The notes below the pieces were generated by a model. The model did not search any database. It was given only the letters and a program-made list of their open reading frames with translations, and was not told where the DNA came from. 7,215 bases of DNA, taken from the NCBI GenBank assembly GCA_027067015.1, contig JAMOMS010000237.1:1-7215 (forward strand). Direction: 5' to 3'. The position numbers and the translations under genes were made by a program. The DNA comes from Campylobacterales bacterium (GTDB lineage: Bacteria; Campylobacterota; Campylobacteria; Campylobacterales; Hydrogenimonadaceae). Positions 1-5,819 of the stretch are shown piece after piece (the stretch's first letter is position 1; each line of letters opens with the position of its first letter).

Positions 1-524
1 AGGAGGGCAAAACCCTCTACGGCATCGACGTCACACTCAAAAAAGTGCCCCTGCAAGGGTGGTTTACTTTGCAACCCAAACCGCTCAAAACCCCCTCCAA
101 AACCTACCGCGTCCCCATGCTCGCGCCCCATACGCTCTATGTCAAAAACGGCGGTAGCACCCTGCAGTTTAAAGAGGATCAAATCCGCTCCGCGGCCCTG
201 CTTTTCGGGGTAGACCTGGGCGCGCTCTTTTCACCCCTGCCAACACTGATGCCCAAAGATTGCCGCAAACTCCCCACTTTGCGCACCCTCACCTACCAAG
301 TGGGCAAAAAGCGGATCAAAGCCTACAAAATTGAGGATGCCAAAGGACGCTACGCCATTGTGAGCGAAGCGGTCCCCTTTGGGGTCGTGGAGCTTTATGA
401 CGGCAAAAAGCAGGGGGTCTTTTTACAAGCGTTCGCCTTCAAAAACGGCCAACCGGCCATCACCCCCGCCATGCGCCAAAAGGCGATCTACCTGCCCATC
501 TCCATTCGCCTCTCGGCCCGCTGA
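1..524 (+). CDS. Hypothetical protein, C-terminal part (5' end outside window)
   Basis: The reading frame is open from the left edge (first full codon at base 3) to TGA at 522-524, giving about 173 residues. A GTG at base 45 could be read as a start, but the frame stays open upstream with similar composition (EGKTLYGIDVTLKK), so this is more likely the tail of a longer gene. I do not recognise the family. The visible part is basic and rich in beta-prone segments, with no transmembrane helix. A conserved-looking stretch, AYKIEDAKGRYAIVSEAVPFGVVELYDG, is split here as AYKIEDAKGRYAIVSE then AVPFGVVELYDG; it resembles beta-rich periplasmic or envelope proteins, but that is only an impression. The final 37 bases overlap the 3' end of the convergent cytochrome gene. 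Confidence is good that it is coding and low for any function. Confidence 0.6.
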   Translation, partial: EGKTLYGIDVTLKKVPLQGWFTLQPKPLKTPSKTYRVPMLAPHTLYVKNGGSTLQFKEDQIRSAALLFGVDLGALFSPLPTLMPKDCRKLPTLRTLTYQVGKKRIKAYKIEDAKGRYAIVSEAVPFGVVELYDGKKQGVFLQAFAFKNGQPAITPAMRQKAIYLPISIRLSAR

Positions 525-997
525 GCCGCCTCGATCCGCTTAGCAATCCCCAAAAGCGGTACGCGGGTGAGATCGGGGAAGGTGCCGTGCACCCCTTTGC
601 CGTCTTCGCCGTGACACCCGCCGCAGTTGCTGATATAAAAAAGCCGTCCCTCTTTCACCCACTCCGGGTGAGAGGGCTCAAGACCCGCCAGGCTCACCAC
701 GTAGGCGGCGATTTTGGGCGCGGCCTCGGCGTCGGCCATACCGGCGGGCATGTCGCCGTAGGCAAACCCCAGGTTCTGTGAAGACCCTTTGTTGATCACC
801 TCTTCAATATAGCGCTCCAGATAGGCGATAGATCGCAATCTCTCCAGCGACTCTTTTTGGCCGCCAACGTTTCGCGCCCCCGCCGTGGCCTCTTTTTGGG
901 TCCCGTGCGCCGACCCGCCCGTATGGCGGACAGCGTTAAACCAAAAGGCCGTCCCGACAAACGCCAGCAGGCCCGCTACCGCCCAAAGGTGTTTCAC
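488..997 (-). CDS. Membrane-anchored mono-haem c-type cytochrome, CcoP-like, unusual domain order
   Basis: The 169-residue protein has one N-terminal hydrophobic segment (about residues 3-20, [17 protein letters not shown]), a signal anchor placing the rest in the periplasm. A low-complexity linker (about 24-50) follows. Next come an amphipathic segment and a haem-ligand-like loop, GDMPAGM (81-87), then a helix, [10 protein letters not shown] (94-103), of the type that ends class I cytochromes c. Only then comes the single haem-binding site CGGCH (125-129), in the context [12 protein letters not shown], with PDLTR shortly after. This order matches the junction between the two haem domains of CcoP (cbb3 oxidase subunit III), with the first CXXCH absent and the second domain short. 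Two Met residues (165 and 167) near the end could also be haem ligands. The start is GTG at 997-995, overlapping the dcd stop as GTGA, with no strong ribosome-binding site, so translational coupling is likely. An electron-transfer role is inferred; the partner is unknown. Confidence 0.8.
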   Translation of the reverse strand: MKHLWAVAGLLAFVGTAFWFNAVRHTGGSAHGTQKEATAGARNVGGQKESLERLRSIAYLERYIEEVINKGSSQNLGFAYGDMPAGMADAEAAPKIAAYVVSLAGLEPSHPEWVKEGRLFYISNCGGCHGEDGKGVHGTFPDLTRVPLLGIAKRIEAAQRAERRMEMGR

Positions 998-1557
998 TCG
1001 CCCAAAATCCGAGGAAGCGTAATACCGGTCTGGGCCTGGTATTTGCCTCTTTTATCTTTATAACTCACCTCGCAGGGCTCATCCCCCTCCAAAAAGAGCA
1101 CCTGGGCGATCCCCTCATTGGCGTAGATCTTGGCCGGAAGCGGCGTGGTATTGGAGATCTCGATGGTAATATGCCCCTCAAACTCGGGCTCAAACGGGGT
1201 AACGTTAACAATGATGCCGCACCGGGCATAGGTGCTTTTGCCCAGACAGATGGCCAGCACGTTTCTGGGCATTCTAAAATACTCCACCGTCCTGGCCAGC
1301 GCGAAAGAGTTGGGCGGCACAATGCAGACATCCCCTTTGACATCCACCACGTTGCGCTCGTCAAACCGCTTGGGATCCACCACTTCGGCATTGACATTGG
1401 TAAAAATCTTGAACTCGTCGCTGACGCGGATATCGTAGCCGTAACTGCTCAACCCGTAACTGACCACCCCTTTGCCCACCTGATCCTCGCAAAAGGGTTC
1501 GATCATCCGGTGCTTGAGCGCCATTTCCCGAATCCATGTATCACTTTTTAGACCCAT
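994..1557 (-). CDS. dcd: dCTP deaminase
   Basis: Dcd deaminates dCTP to dUTP in the cytosol, the first step of the main route to dTMP in many bacteria; the family forms homotrimers. The 187-residue length is normal. Visible motifs are [10 protein letters not shown] (37-46), CLGKSTYAR (104-112), and [18 protein letters not shown] (119-136). By alignment with E. coli Dcd from memory, S108, R112 and E133 correspond to catalytic S111, R115 and E138. The C-terminal [10 protein letters not shown] resembles the nucleotide-covering tail. Start: ATG at 1557-1555 with an AAGAGGA ribosome-binding site six bases upstream, and an N-terminus ([10 protein letters not shown]) typical of the family. A TATAAT on the minus strand at 1591-1586 is the likely promoter. 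The stop overlaps the GTG start of the cytochrome gene, so the two are probably one transcript. Confidence 0.96.
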   Translation of the reverse strand: MGLKSDTWIREMALKHRMIEPFCEDQVGKGVVSYGLSSYGYDIRVSDEFKIFTNVNAEVVDPKRFDERNVVDVKGDVCIVPPNSFALARTVEYFRMPRNVLAICLGKSTYARCGIIVNVTPFEPEFEGHITIEISNTTPLPAKIYANEGIAQVLFLEGDEPCEVSYKDKRGKYQAQTGITLPRILGE

Positions 1558-1620
1558 ACCCCATCCTCTTAAAGATAATTTTGATATTATATTACACCCA
1601 AGATTAATGCGGAGACAGCC
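1558..1620. promoter_or_regulatory. Divergent promoter region, dcd / accB, with overlapping -10 boxes
   Basis: This AT-rich 63-bp gap separates the dcd and accB starts. On the minus strand TATAAT (plus positions 1586-1591) lies about 29 bases from the dcd ATG. On the plus strand TGA-TATTAT (1582-1590) forms an extended -10 about 30 bases from the accB ATG; TATATT at 1588-1593 is an alternative. No convincing -35 boxes are seen, as is common for sigma-70 promoters in Campylobacterota. The two hexamers share five base pairs, so one polymerase should exclude the other. Start points are inferred. Confidence 0.65.
1611..1615 (+). promoter_or_regulatory. Ribosome-binding site of accB
   Basis: GGAGA lies five bases upstream of the ATG at 1621 and fixes the accB start. 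Confidence 0.75.
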
Positions 1621-2091
1621 ATGAACCTTAAAGAGATCAAAGACCTGATAAAAGTTTTCAACAACAGCCAGCTTTCCAAACTCAAAGTCGAAGACGGCGA
1701 TTTTGGTTTAACCCTTGAAAAGGGCGGCGAAACGGTCGTCGTCCAATCCGCCCCCCAACCCGCTGTCGTCCAGAGCGCGCCCCAGGCAGGCACTCCGGCC
1801 GCGCCTGCCGCACCGGCAGGCGCACCCCAGGAGCAGACACCCCCTGACAACGCCGAATATATCACCTCCCCGATGGTCGGCACCTTCTACCGCTCCCCCT
1901 CTCCCGACTCCGCCCCCTTCGTCAACGCGGGCGATACCGTCAAAAAGGGCCAAACCCTCTGTATTCTGGAGGCGATGAAGATCATGAATGAGCTGGAAGC
2001 GGAGTTTGACTGCAAGATTTTGGAGATTCTTGTCGAAGACGGCCAGCCGGTCGAGTACGATATGCCGCTCTTTTTGGTGGAGAAACTCTAA
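1621..2091 (+). CDS. accB: Biotin carboxyl carrier protein of acetyl-CoA carboxylase
   Basis: BCCP carries the biotin that shuttles CO2 from biotin carboxylase (AccC) to the carboxyltransferase (AccAD), making malonyl-CoA for fatty acid synthesis. The 156 residues match E. coli BCCP in length. An N-terminal helical region (1-35, [20 protein letters not shown]) is followed by a Pro/Ala/Gln-rich flexible linker (about 42-78). The biotinyl domain starts at [20 protein letters not shown] (81-100), which includes the 'thumb' loop typical of AccB rather than of lipoyl domains. The biotin site is EAMKIMNE (117-124), with K120 as the modified lysine. The linker holds two copies of VVQSAPQ (40-46 and 49-55). 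The gene ends in TAA directly against the accC ATG. accA and accD are not in the window. Confidence 0.97.
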   Translation: MNLKEIKDLIKVFNNSQLSKLKVEDGDFGLTLEKGGETVVVQSAPQPAVVQSAPQAGTPAAPAAPAGAPQEQTPPDNAEYITSPMVGTFYRSPSPDSAPFVNAGDTVKKGQTLCILEAMKIMNELEAEFDCKILEILVEDGQPVEYDMPLFLVEKL

Positions 2092-3429
2092 ATGGGAAAG
2101 CTCAACCGCATCCTGATCGCCAACCGGGGCGAGATCGCCCTGCGGGCCATCCGCACCATCAAGGAGATGGGCAAAGAAGCGGTAGCGGTCTACTCCACCG
2201 CCGACAAAGACGCCAGCTACCTCAAACTGGCCGACGCCACCATCTGCATCGGCGGCCCCAAGAGCGCGGAGAGCTATCTGAACATCCCCGCCATTATCGC
2301 CGCGGCGGAAGTGAGTGAGTGTGACGCCATCTTTCCCGGCTACGGCTTTTTGAGCGAAAACCAGAACTTCGTGGAGATCTGCCGCTACCACAACATCAAG
2401 TTCATCGGCCCCAGCGTGGAAGTGATGGCGATGATGAGCGACAAATCCAAAGCCAAGCAGGTGATGAAAGAGGCGGGCGTACCCGTCATTCCGGGCAGTG
2501 ACGGCGCCATCAAAGACGTGGCGGAAGCCCGGAAACTGGCAGGCGAAATGGGGTATCCCGTCATTCTCAAGGCCGCGGCCGGCGGCGGCGGCCGGGGTAT
2601 GCGGGTGGTTGAGGACGAAAGCTACCTTGAAAACGCCTACCTCGCCGCCGAGAGCGAGGCGATCACCGCCTTTGGCGACGGCACCATCTACATGGAGAAG
2701 TTTATTGAAAACCCCCGCCATATCGAGGTGCAGGTGCTGGCCGACAGCCACGGCAACGCCGTGCACATCGGGGAGCGTGACTGCTCCATGCAGAGGCGCC
2801 ACCAAAAACTCATCGAAGAGTCCCCCGCCCTCTTTCTGGACGACCAAACCCGCGCCAGACTCCACGAAGCGGCGGTCAAGGCGACCAAACATATCGGTTA
2901 CGAGAGCGCGGGAACGTTTGAGTTTTTGGTAGACAAGCACAAAAACTTCTACTTCATGGAGATGAACACGCGACTGCAGGTAGAACACTGTGTCAGCGAA
3001 ATGGTCAGCGGCATTGACATCATTGAGTGGATGATCCGCATCGCCGAAGGCGAAAAGCTTTTTGAGCAAAACGACGTCAACCTCAAGGGCCACGCCATTG
3101 AGTGCCGCATCACCGCCGAAGACCCTGTTAACTTTATGCCGTGTCCCGGCAAGATCAACAAATGGATCGCCCCCGGCGGCAAAGATGTGCGCATCGACTC
3201 ACACGCGCACGCGGGCTACATCATTCCCCAGCACTACGACTCCATGATCGGCAAACTGATTGTCTGGGGCGAAAACAGGGAGCGGGCCATCGCCAAAATG
3301 TCCCGGGCGCTGGAGGAGTTTGAGGTAGGCGGCATCAAAACCGTGATTGACTTTCACCGCAAAATGATGCGCAACCCCGATTTTATCAACAACAACTTCG
3401 ACACCAAATACCTCGAAGAGCACGCATAA
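2092..3429 (+). CDS. accC: Biotin carboxylase subunit of acetyl-CoA carboxylase
   Basis: AccC uses ATP and bicarbonate to carboxylate the biotin on AccB. The 445 residues are the usual length of a stand-alone biotin carboxylase. The N-terminal biotin-carboxylase domain (KLNRILIANRGEIALRAIRT, about 3-22) is followed by the ATP-grasp fold. Its glycine-rich loop AAAGGGGRGM is at 161-170. Matching E. coli residues from memory, nucleotide and metal ligands are K160, E277, E290 and N292. The active-site stretch MNTRLQVEHCVSEM spans 291-304, with R294, V297 and E298; R339 corresponds to the biotin-contacting R338. C300 replaces the Pro common at this site in E. coli-type enzymes. The start abuts the accB stop (TAAATG), with GGTGGAG (2076-2082) inside accB as ribosome-binding site, so translation is probably coupled in a 1:1 style operon. 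A strong hairpin follows directly. Confidence 0.97.
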   Translation: MGKLNRILIANRGEIALRAIRTIKEMGKEAVAVYSTADKDASYLKLADATICIGGPKSAESYLNIPAIIAAAEVSECDAIFPGYGFLSENQNFVEICRYHNIKFIGPSVEVMAMMSDKSKAKQVMKEAGVPVIPGSDGAIKDVAEARKLAGEMGYPVILKAAAGGGGRGMRVVEDESYLENAYLAAESEAITAFGDGTIYMEKFIENPRHIEVQVLADSHGNAVHIGERDCSMQRRHQKLIEESPALFLDDQTRARLHEAAVKATKHIGYESAGTFEFLVDKHKNFYFMEMNTRLQVEHCVSEMVSGIDIIEWMIRIAEGEKLFEQNDVNLKGHAIECRITAEDPVNFMPCPGKINKWIAPGGKDVRIDSHAHAGYIIPQHYDSMIGKLIVWGENRERAIAKMSRALEEFEVGGIKTVIDFHRKMMRNPDFINNNFDTKYLEEHA

Positions 3430-3472
3430 AAAAAAGGCGGAGCGCCTACCGGCGCCCGCCCCGCTCTTTTTT
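3428..3472. terminator. Bidirectional intrinsic terminator between accC and the SurA-like gene
   Basis: A GC-rich hairpin has arms GGCGG-A-GCGCC (3436-3446, one bulged A) and GGCGCCCGCC (3451-3460) around a TACC loop. It is preceded by eight A (3428-3435), two of them in the accC stop codon, and followed by CCGCTC and a T-run (3467-3472). Read forward, the T-run ends accC transcripts. Read in reverse, the A-run becomes a U-tract directly after the stem and ends the convergent gene. A competing pairing, GAGCG (3440-3444) with CGCTC (3462-3466), would bring the stem right up to the T-run. Confidence 0.82.
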
Positions 3473-3482
3473 CAATCCCCTT

Positions 3483-4325
3483 TCAGGGCGAACGAAAGAC
3501 CCGCACATCCGCCGCGGCCCGCAGTTTCTCAAAGTGACTTTTAATGGCTTCGCTCCGCTTCTCTTCCATCCATTTGGCATAGACCCGGTTTTTGATCTGC
3601 TCGTAAGCAAGCGGCTTGGGGTTCACAAAACCCCGTATATAAAAGGCGACAAAACGCCCTTTGACCGGAAGCACCTGAGTAAAACTGCGCGCGGGCGTTT
3701 TGGTCAACAGATAAAAGAGTTCCCTGTTTAACTGTTGCGGTTTTAGACTCATGGGACGGCGCTCAACCCCCGGTACGGCGGCCATCGGGTTGTTCATCGC
3801 CTCTCTCAGCGCTTTGCGGCTCGGCGCGCTGTACTCTATGACCTCAATGGCTTCGGGTATGGAGAACTCGTTGATATGAAGCCGGTAGTATTCGCGCAGT
3901 GTCTTTTCGCTGGGGGGCTGGATTTTGGTACTGACAATCTTTTGATAGAGCCTCTCTTGCAAAAGGCGCTGGCGGATCTCATCGCGGTAGGTTTCCCAGT
4001 CAATCCCACGCTGGGCCAAGATAGAGCGCAGTTTCAACGAGTCGATCCCGTTTTTTTGGGCAATCTTTTCAATCTCGTTATTCAAGTCAAACTCATCCAC
4101 CGAAATACCCAACCGCTTAAGCTCCTCTTTTTTAAGCTTCTGTTTAATCAGGTACTCCACCGCTTTTTGCTTGGAAAGTCCCAACTGCTGTTCAACTTTA
4201 TAGATCTCATACAAGGTTATGGGCTGGTCATCGACAACCATGCTGATCGCGTCAACCAACCCCGCCCAAAGCCCTACGGCTCCGGACAACAGAAGTAGAA
4301 CGCTTCGGTGTATCGCTTTTTGCAT
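3483..4325 (-). CDS. Periplasmic SurA-like chaperone (Cj1289-type), degenerate PPIase region
   Basis: The 280-residue protein begins with a basic N-terminus and hydrophobic core, SVLLLLSGAVGLWAGL, a signal peptide probably cut near residue 26. The mature part starts ISMVVDDQPITLYEI, the SurA N-domain signature (typically 'VDGxPIT..E'), and continues as helical chaperone domain to about 140. Typical elements are KAVEYLIKQKLKKEELKRLGI (55-75, shown in full only by position: K55 to I74) and QRLLQERLYQKI (119-130). Residues about 155-235 take the place of a parvulin domain but lack the GGDLG-type motif and a recognisable active site, so enzymatic isomerase activity is doubtful. The C-terminal helix (240-270) would pack back on the N-domain. 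Members of this group help fold outer-membrane proteins. Position between accC and gltX fits C. jejuni Cj1289. Start is ATG at 4325-4323; its ribosome-binding site is weak. Confidence 0.85.
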   Translation of the reverse strand: MQKAIHRSVLLLLSGAVGLWAGLVDAISMVVDDQPITLYEIYKVEQQLGLSKQKAVEYLIKQKLKKEELKRLGISVDEFDLNNEIEKIAQKNGIDSLKLRSILAQRGIDWETYRDEIRQRLLQERLYQKIVSTKIQPPSEKTLREYYRLHINEFSIPEAIEVIEYSAPSRKALREAMNNPMAAVPGVERRPMSLKPQQLNRELFYLLTKTPARSFTQVLPVKGRFVAFYIRGFVNPKPLAYEQIKNRVYAKWMEEKRSEAIKSHFEKLRAAADVRVFRSP

Positions 4326-4414
4326 TGACGGCTCGCTTTAAAAATTTTTCCCTATTCTACCGAAAAAGGGCTTTGGTATAATACGCCCAACTTCTACGCG
4401 ACAAGGTTTTAAAC
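4326..4414. promoter_or_regulatory. Divergent promoter region, SurA-like gene / gltX
   Basis: On the plus strand TGG-TATAAT (4374-4382) is a perfect extended -10 box, about 32 bases before the gltX ATG; AAGG (4403-4406) is the likely ribosome-binding site, eight bases from the start. On the minus strand TAGAAT (plus positions 4354-4359) is a one-mismatch -10 box about 28 bases from the SurA-like ATG. An A/T-rich block (4339-4350) lies between that box and the gene. Unlike the dcd/accB region, the two -10 boxes do not overlap, but they are only 17 bases apart. No -35 boxes are clear. Confidence 0.7.
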
Positions 4415-5803
4415 ATGGCAACAACCCGATTCGCCCCCAGTCCCACGGGCTATCTGCACATTGGCGGACTGCGTACCGCGCTGTATAGCTGGCTTTGGGC
4501 CAGGAAAACAAAAGGCGCTTTTAAACTACGCATTGAAGACACCGACCTGGCCCGCAACTCCGCCGAAGCGACAAAAAAGATTGTCGAAGCCTTCGAGTGG
4601 GTGGGGCTTGACTATGACGGCGAGGTGGTCTATCAATCCGACCGCTTCGATCTTTACAAAGGCTACATTCAACAACTGCTTGATGAGGGCAAAGCCTACT
4701 ACTGCTATATGACCAAAGAGGAGCTGGACAGACTGCGCGAGGAGCAGATGGCCCGAAAAGAGCGGCCCCGGTATGATGGCCGCTACCGCGATTTTACCGG
4801 CACGCCGCCCTCTGGCGTGGACCCAGTGGTGCGTATCAAGGCGCCGCTGGAGGGCAAGATTGTCTTTGACGACGGCATCAAGGGCACCATCACCATCGAC
4901 GCGAGCGAAGTGGACGACTTTATCATTGCCCGCAGTGACGGCACCCCCACCTACAACTTTGTGGTGGCCATTGATGACGCGCTCATGGGCATGACCGACG
5001 TCATAAGAGGCGACGACCACCTCTACAACACCCCCAAACAGATTATCGTCTACGAGGCGCTGGGTTTCAAGCTCCCCCGTTTCTACCATGTGCCCATGAT
5101 TCTGGGGCCCGACGGCAAGAAGCTCTCCAAACGCCACGGCGCCACCGATGTCATGGAATACAAAGCCCAGGGCTACCTGCCCGAAGCCCTGCTGAACTTC
5201 CTGGTGCGGCTTGGCTGGAGCCACGGCGACCAGGAGATCTTCAGCGTTGACGAGATGCTGGAATATTTCGATCCCGCCGACATCAACAGCTCCGCCAGCC
5301 AGTACAACCCCGACAAACTGCTCTGGCTCAACGCCCACTACATCAAAAACACGCCCAACGACAAGCTGGCCAAATTGCTGGAAGAGTTCGGTCTTTACCT
5401 GCTAAGCCACGACAAGCGCGAGATTTTGCTGGATATCTTCAAAGAGCGGTGCAAAACCCTTAAAGAGATGGCCGAACAGATCAAGGAGGTTCTCGAAACC
5501 CCCGAAAGCTACGACGAAAAAGCCCTCAAAAAAGCTTTCAAGGGTGAAGCGGCCGAAAACCTGAAGGCTTTCGCGCAGGCATTGGAGGAAGCCGATAATC
5601 TCCACCTTCCCAGTGACTACCACACCCTTTTGGAGCGCTTTGTCCAAGAGCGGGAGATCGGTTTTGGCAAAATCGGTATGCCCCTGCGCGTCGCGCTGAT
5701 CGGGCGCCTCGGCGGGCCGGACCTAAGCGACGTGATGAGCATTATCGGCCGCGATGAGAGCATCGCCCGGATCGAAAAACTTCTCAAATCCCTGGAGGGC
5801 TAA
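4415..5803 (+). CDS. gltX: Glutamyl-tRNA synthetase (GltX1-like of the two Campylobacterota types)
   Basis: A class I aminoacyl-tRNA synthetase that joins glutamate to tRNA in the cytosol. The 462 residues are normal length. The N-terminal Rossmann domain opens with TRFAPSPTGYLHIGGLRTAL (4-23), with HIGG as the HIGH motif (15-18). LRIEDTDLARNS (38-49) and RSDGTPTYNFVVAIDDALMG (173-192) follow; the second is the glutamate and tRNA acceptor-binding region. VIRGDDHLYNTPKQI spans 196-210, and the KMSKS loop is KLSKRHG (236-242). The rest is the helical anticodon-binding part. The Cys/His zinc site of E. coli GluRS is absent; Tyr and Arg fill that region (95-125). Campylobacterota usually carry two GltX paralogues; the GYLHIGGLRTA start is like GltX1, which charges tRNA-Glu, and unlike the GDMHIGNLRAA type devoted to tRNA-Gln. 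That assignment is from memory. Its TAA overlaps the stop of the convergent GDH gene. Confidence 0.96.
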   Translation: MATTRFAPSPTGYLHIGGLRTALYSWLWARKTKGAFKLRIEDTDLARNSAEATKKIVEAFEWVGLDYDGEVVYQSDRFDLYKGYIQQLLDEGKAYYCYMTKEELDRLREEQMARKERPRYDGRYRDFTGTPPSGVDPVVRIKAPLEGKIVFDDGIKGTITIDASEVDDFIIARSDGTPTYNFVVAIDDALMGMTDVIRGDDHLYNTPKQIIVYEALGFKLPRFYHVPMILGPDGKKLSKRHGATDVMEYKAQGYLPEALLNFLVRLGWSHGDQEIFSVDEMLEYFDPADINSSASQYNPDKLLWLNAHYIKNTPNDKLAKLLEEFGLYLLSHDKREILLDIFKERCKTLKEMAEQIKEVLETPESYDEKALKKAFKGEAAENLKAFAQALEEADNLHLPSDYHTLLERFVQEREIGFGKIGMPLRVALIGRLGGPDLSDVMSIIGRDESIARIEKLLKSLEG

Positions 5804-5819
5804 AGGGGCTCTTCCAGGG
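5790..5819. repeat. Inverted repeat across the overlapping gltX / GDH stop codons
   Basis: CCCTGGA (5790-5796) and TCCAGGG (5813-5819) are perfect complements. Inner pairs 5797-5799 with 5810-5812 extend the stem to ten, including G-U wobbles, around a loop at 5800-5809. The loop holds both stop codons. There is no T-run on either side, so it is not a classical intrinsic terminator. It may be a transcription-pausing or 3'-end stabilising structure, or chance in a coding region. Confidence 0.4.

Noticed and set aside
45..47. GTG at 45 as the true start of the left-edge gene
   Set aside because: The frame is open to the window edge with similar protein character, and no convincing ribosome-binding site at the right spacing precedes it.
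470..490. Readthrough of the cytochrome TAG to recover a longer C-terminal haem domain
   Set aside because: The frame beyond the stop (IAFWRMAGVMAG and onward) overlaps the opposite gene and lacks an obvious terminal cytochrome helix; no recoding signal is visible.
536..559. CCGCTT...AAGCGG inverted repeat just after the left-edge gene's stop, as a terminator
   Set aside because: Only six pairs with a 12-base loop, no T-run, and it is inside the cytochrome coding region; likely chance.
1708..3093. 461-codon minus-strand open frame antisense to accB and accC
   Set aside because: It runs opposite two unmistakable genes in GC-rich DNA where stop codons are rare. Its protein is Val/Gly/Asp/His-rich, as antisense shadows are, with no family resemblance.
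4526..5338. 270-codon minus-strand open frame antisense to gltX
   Set aside because: Same shadow effect; gltX covers it fully with conserved motifs and the antisense product has no recognisable domain.
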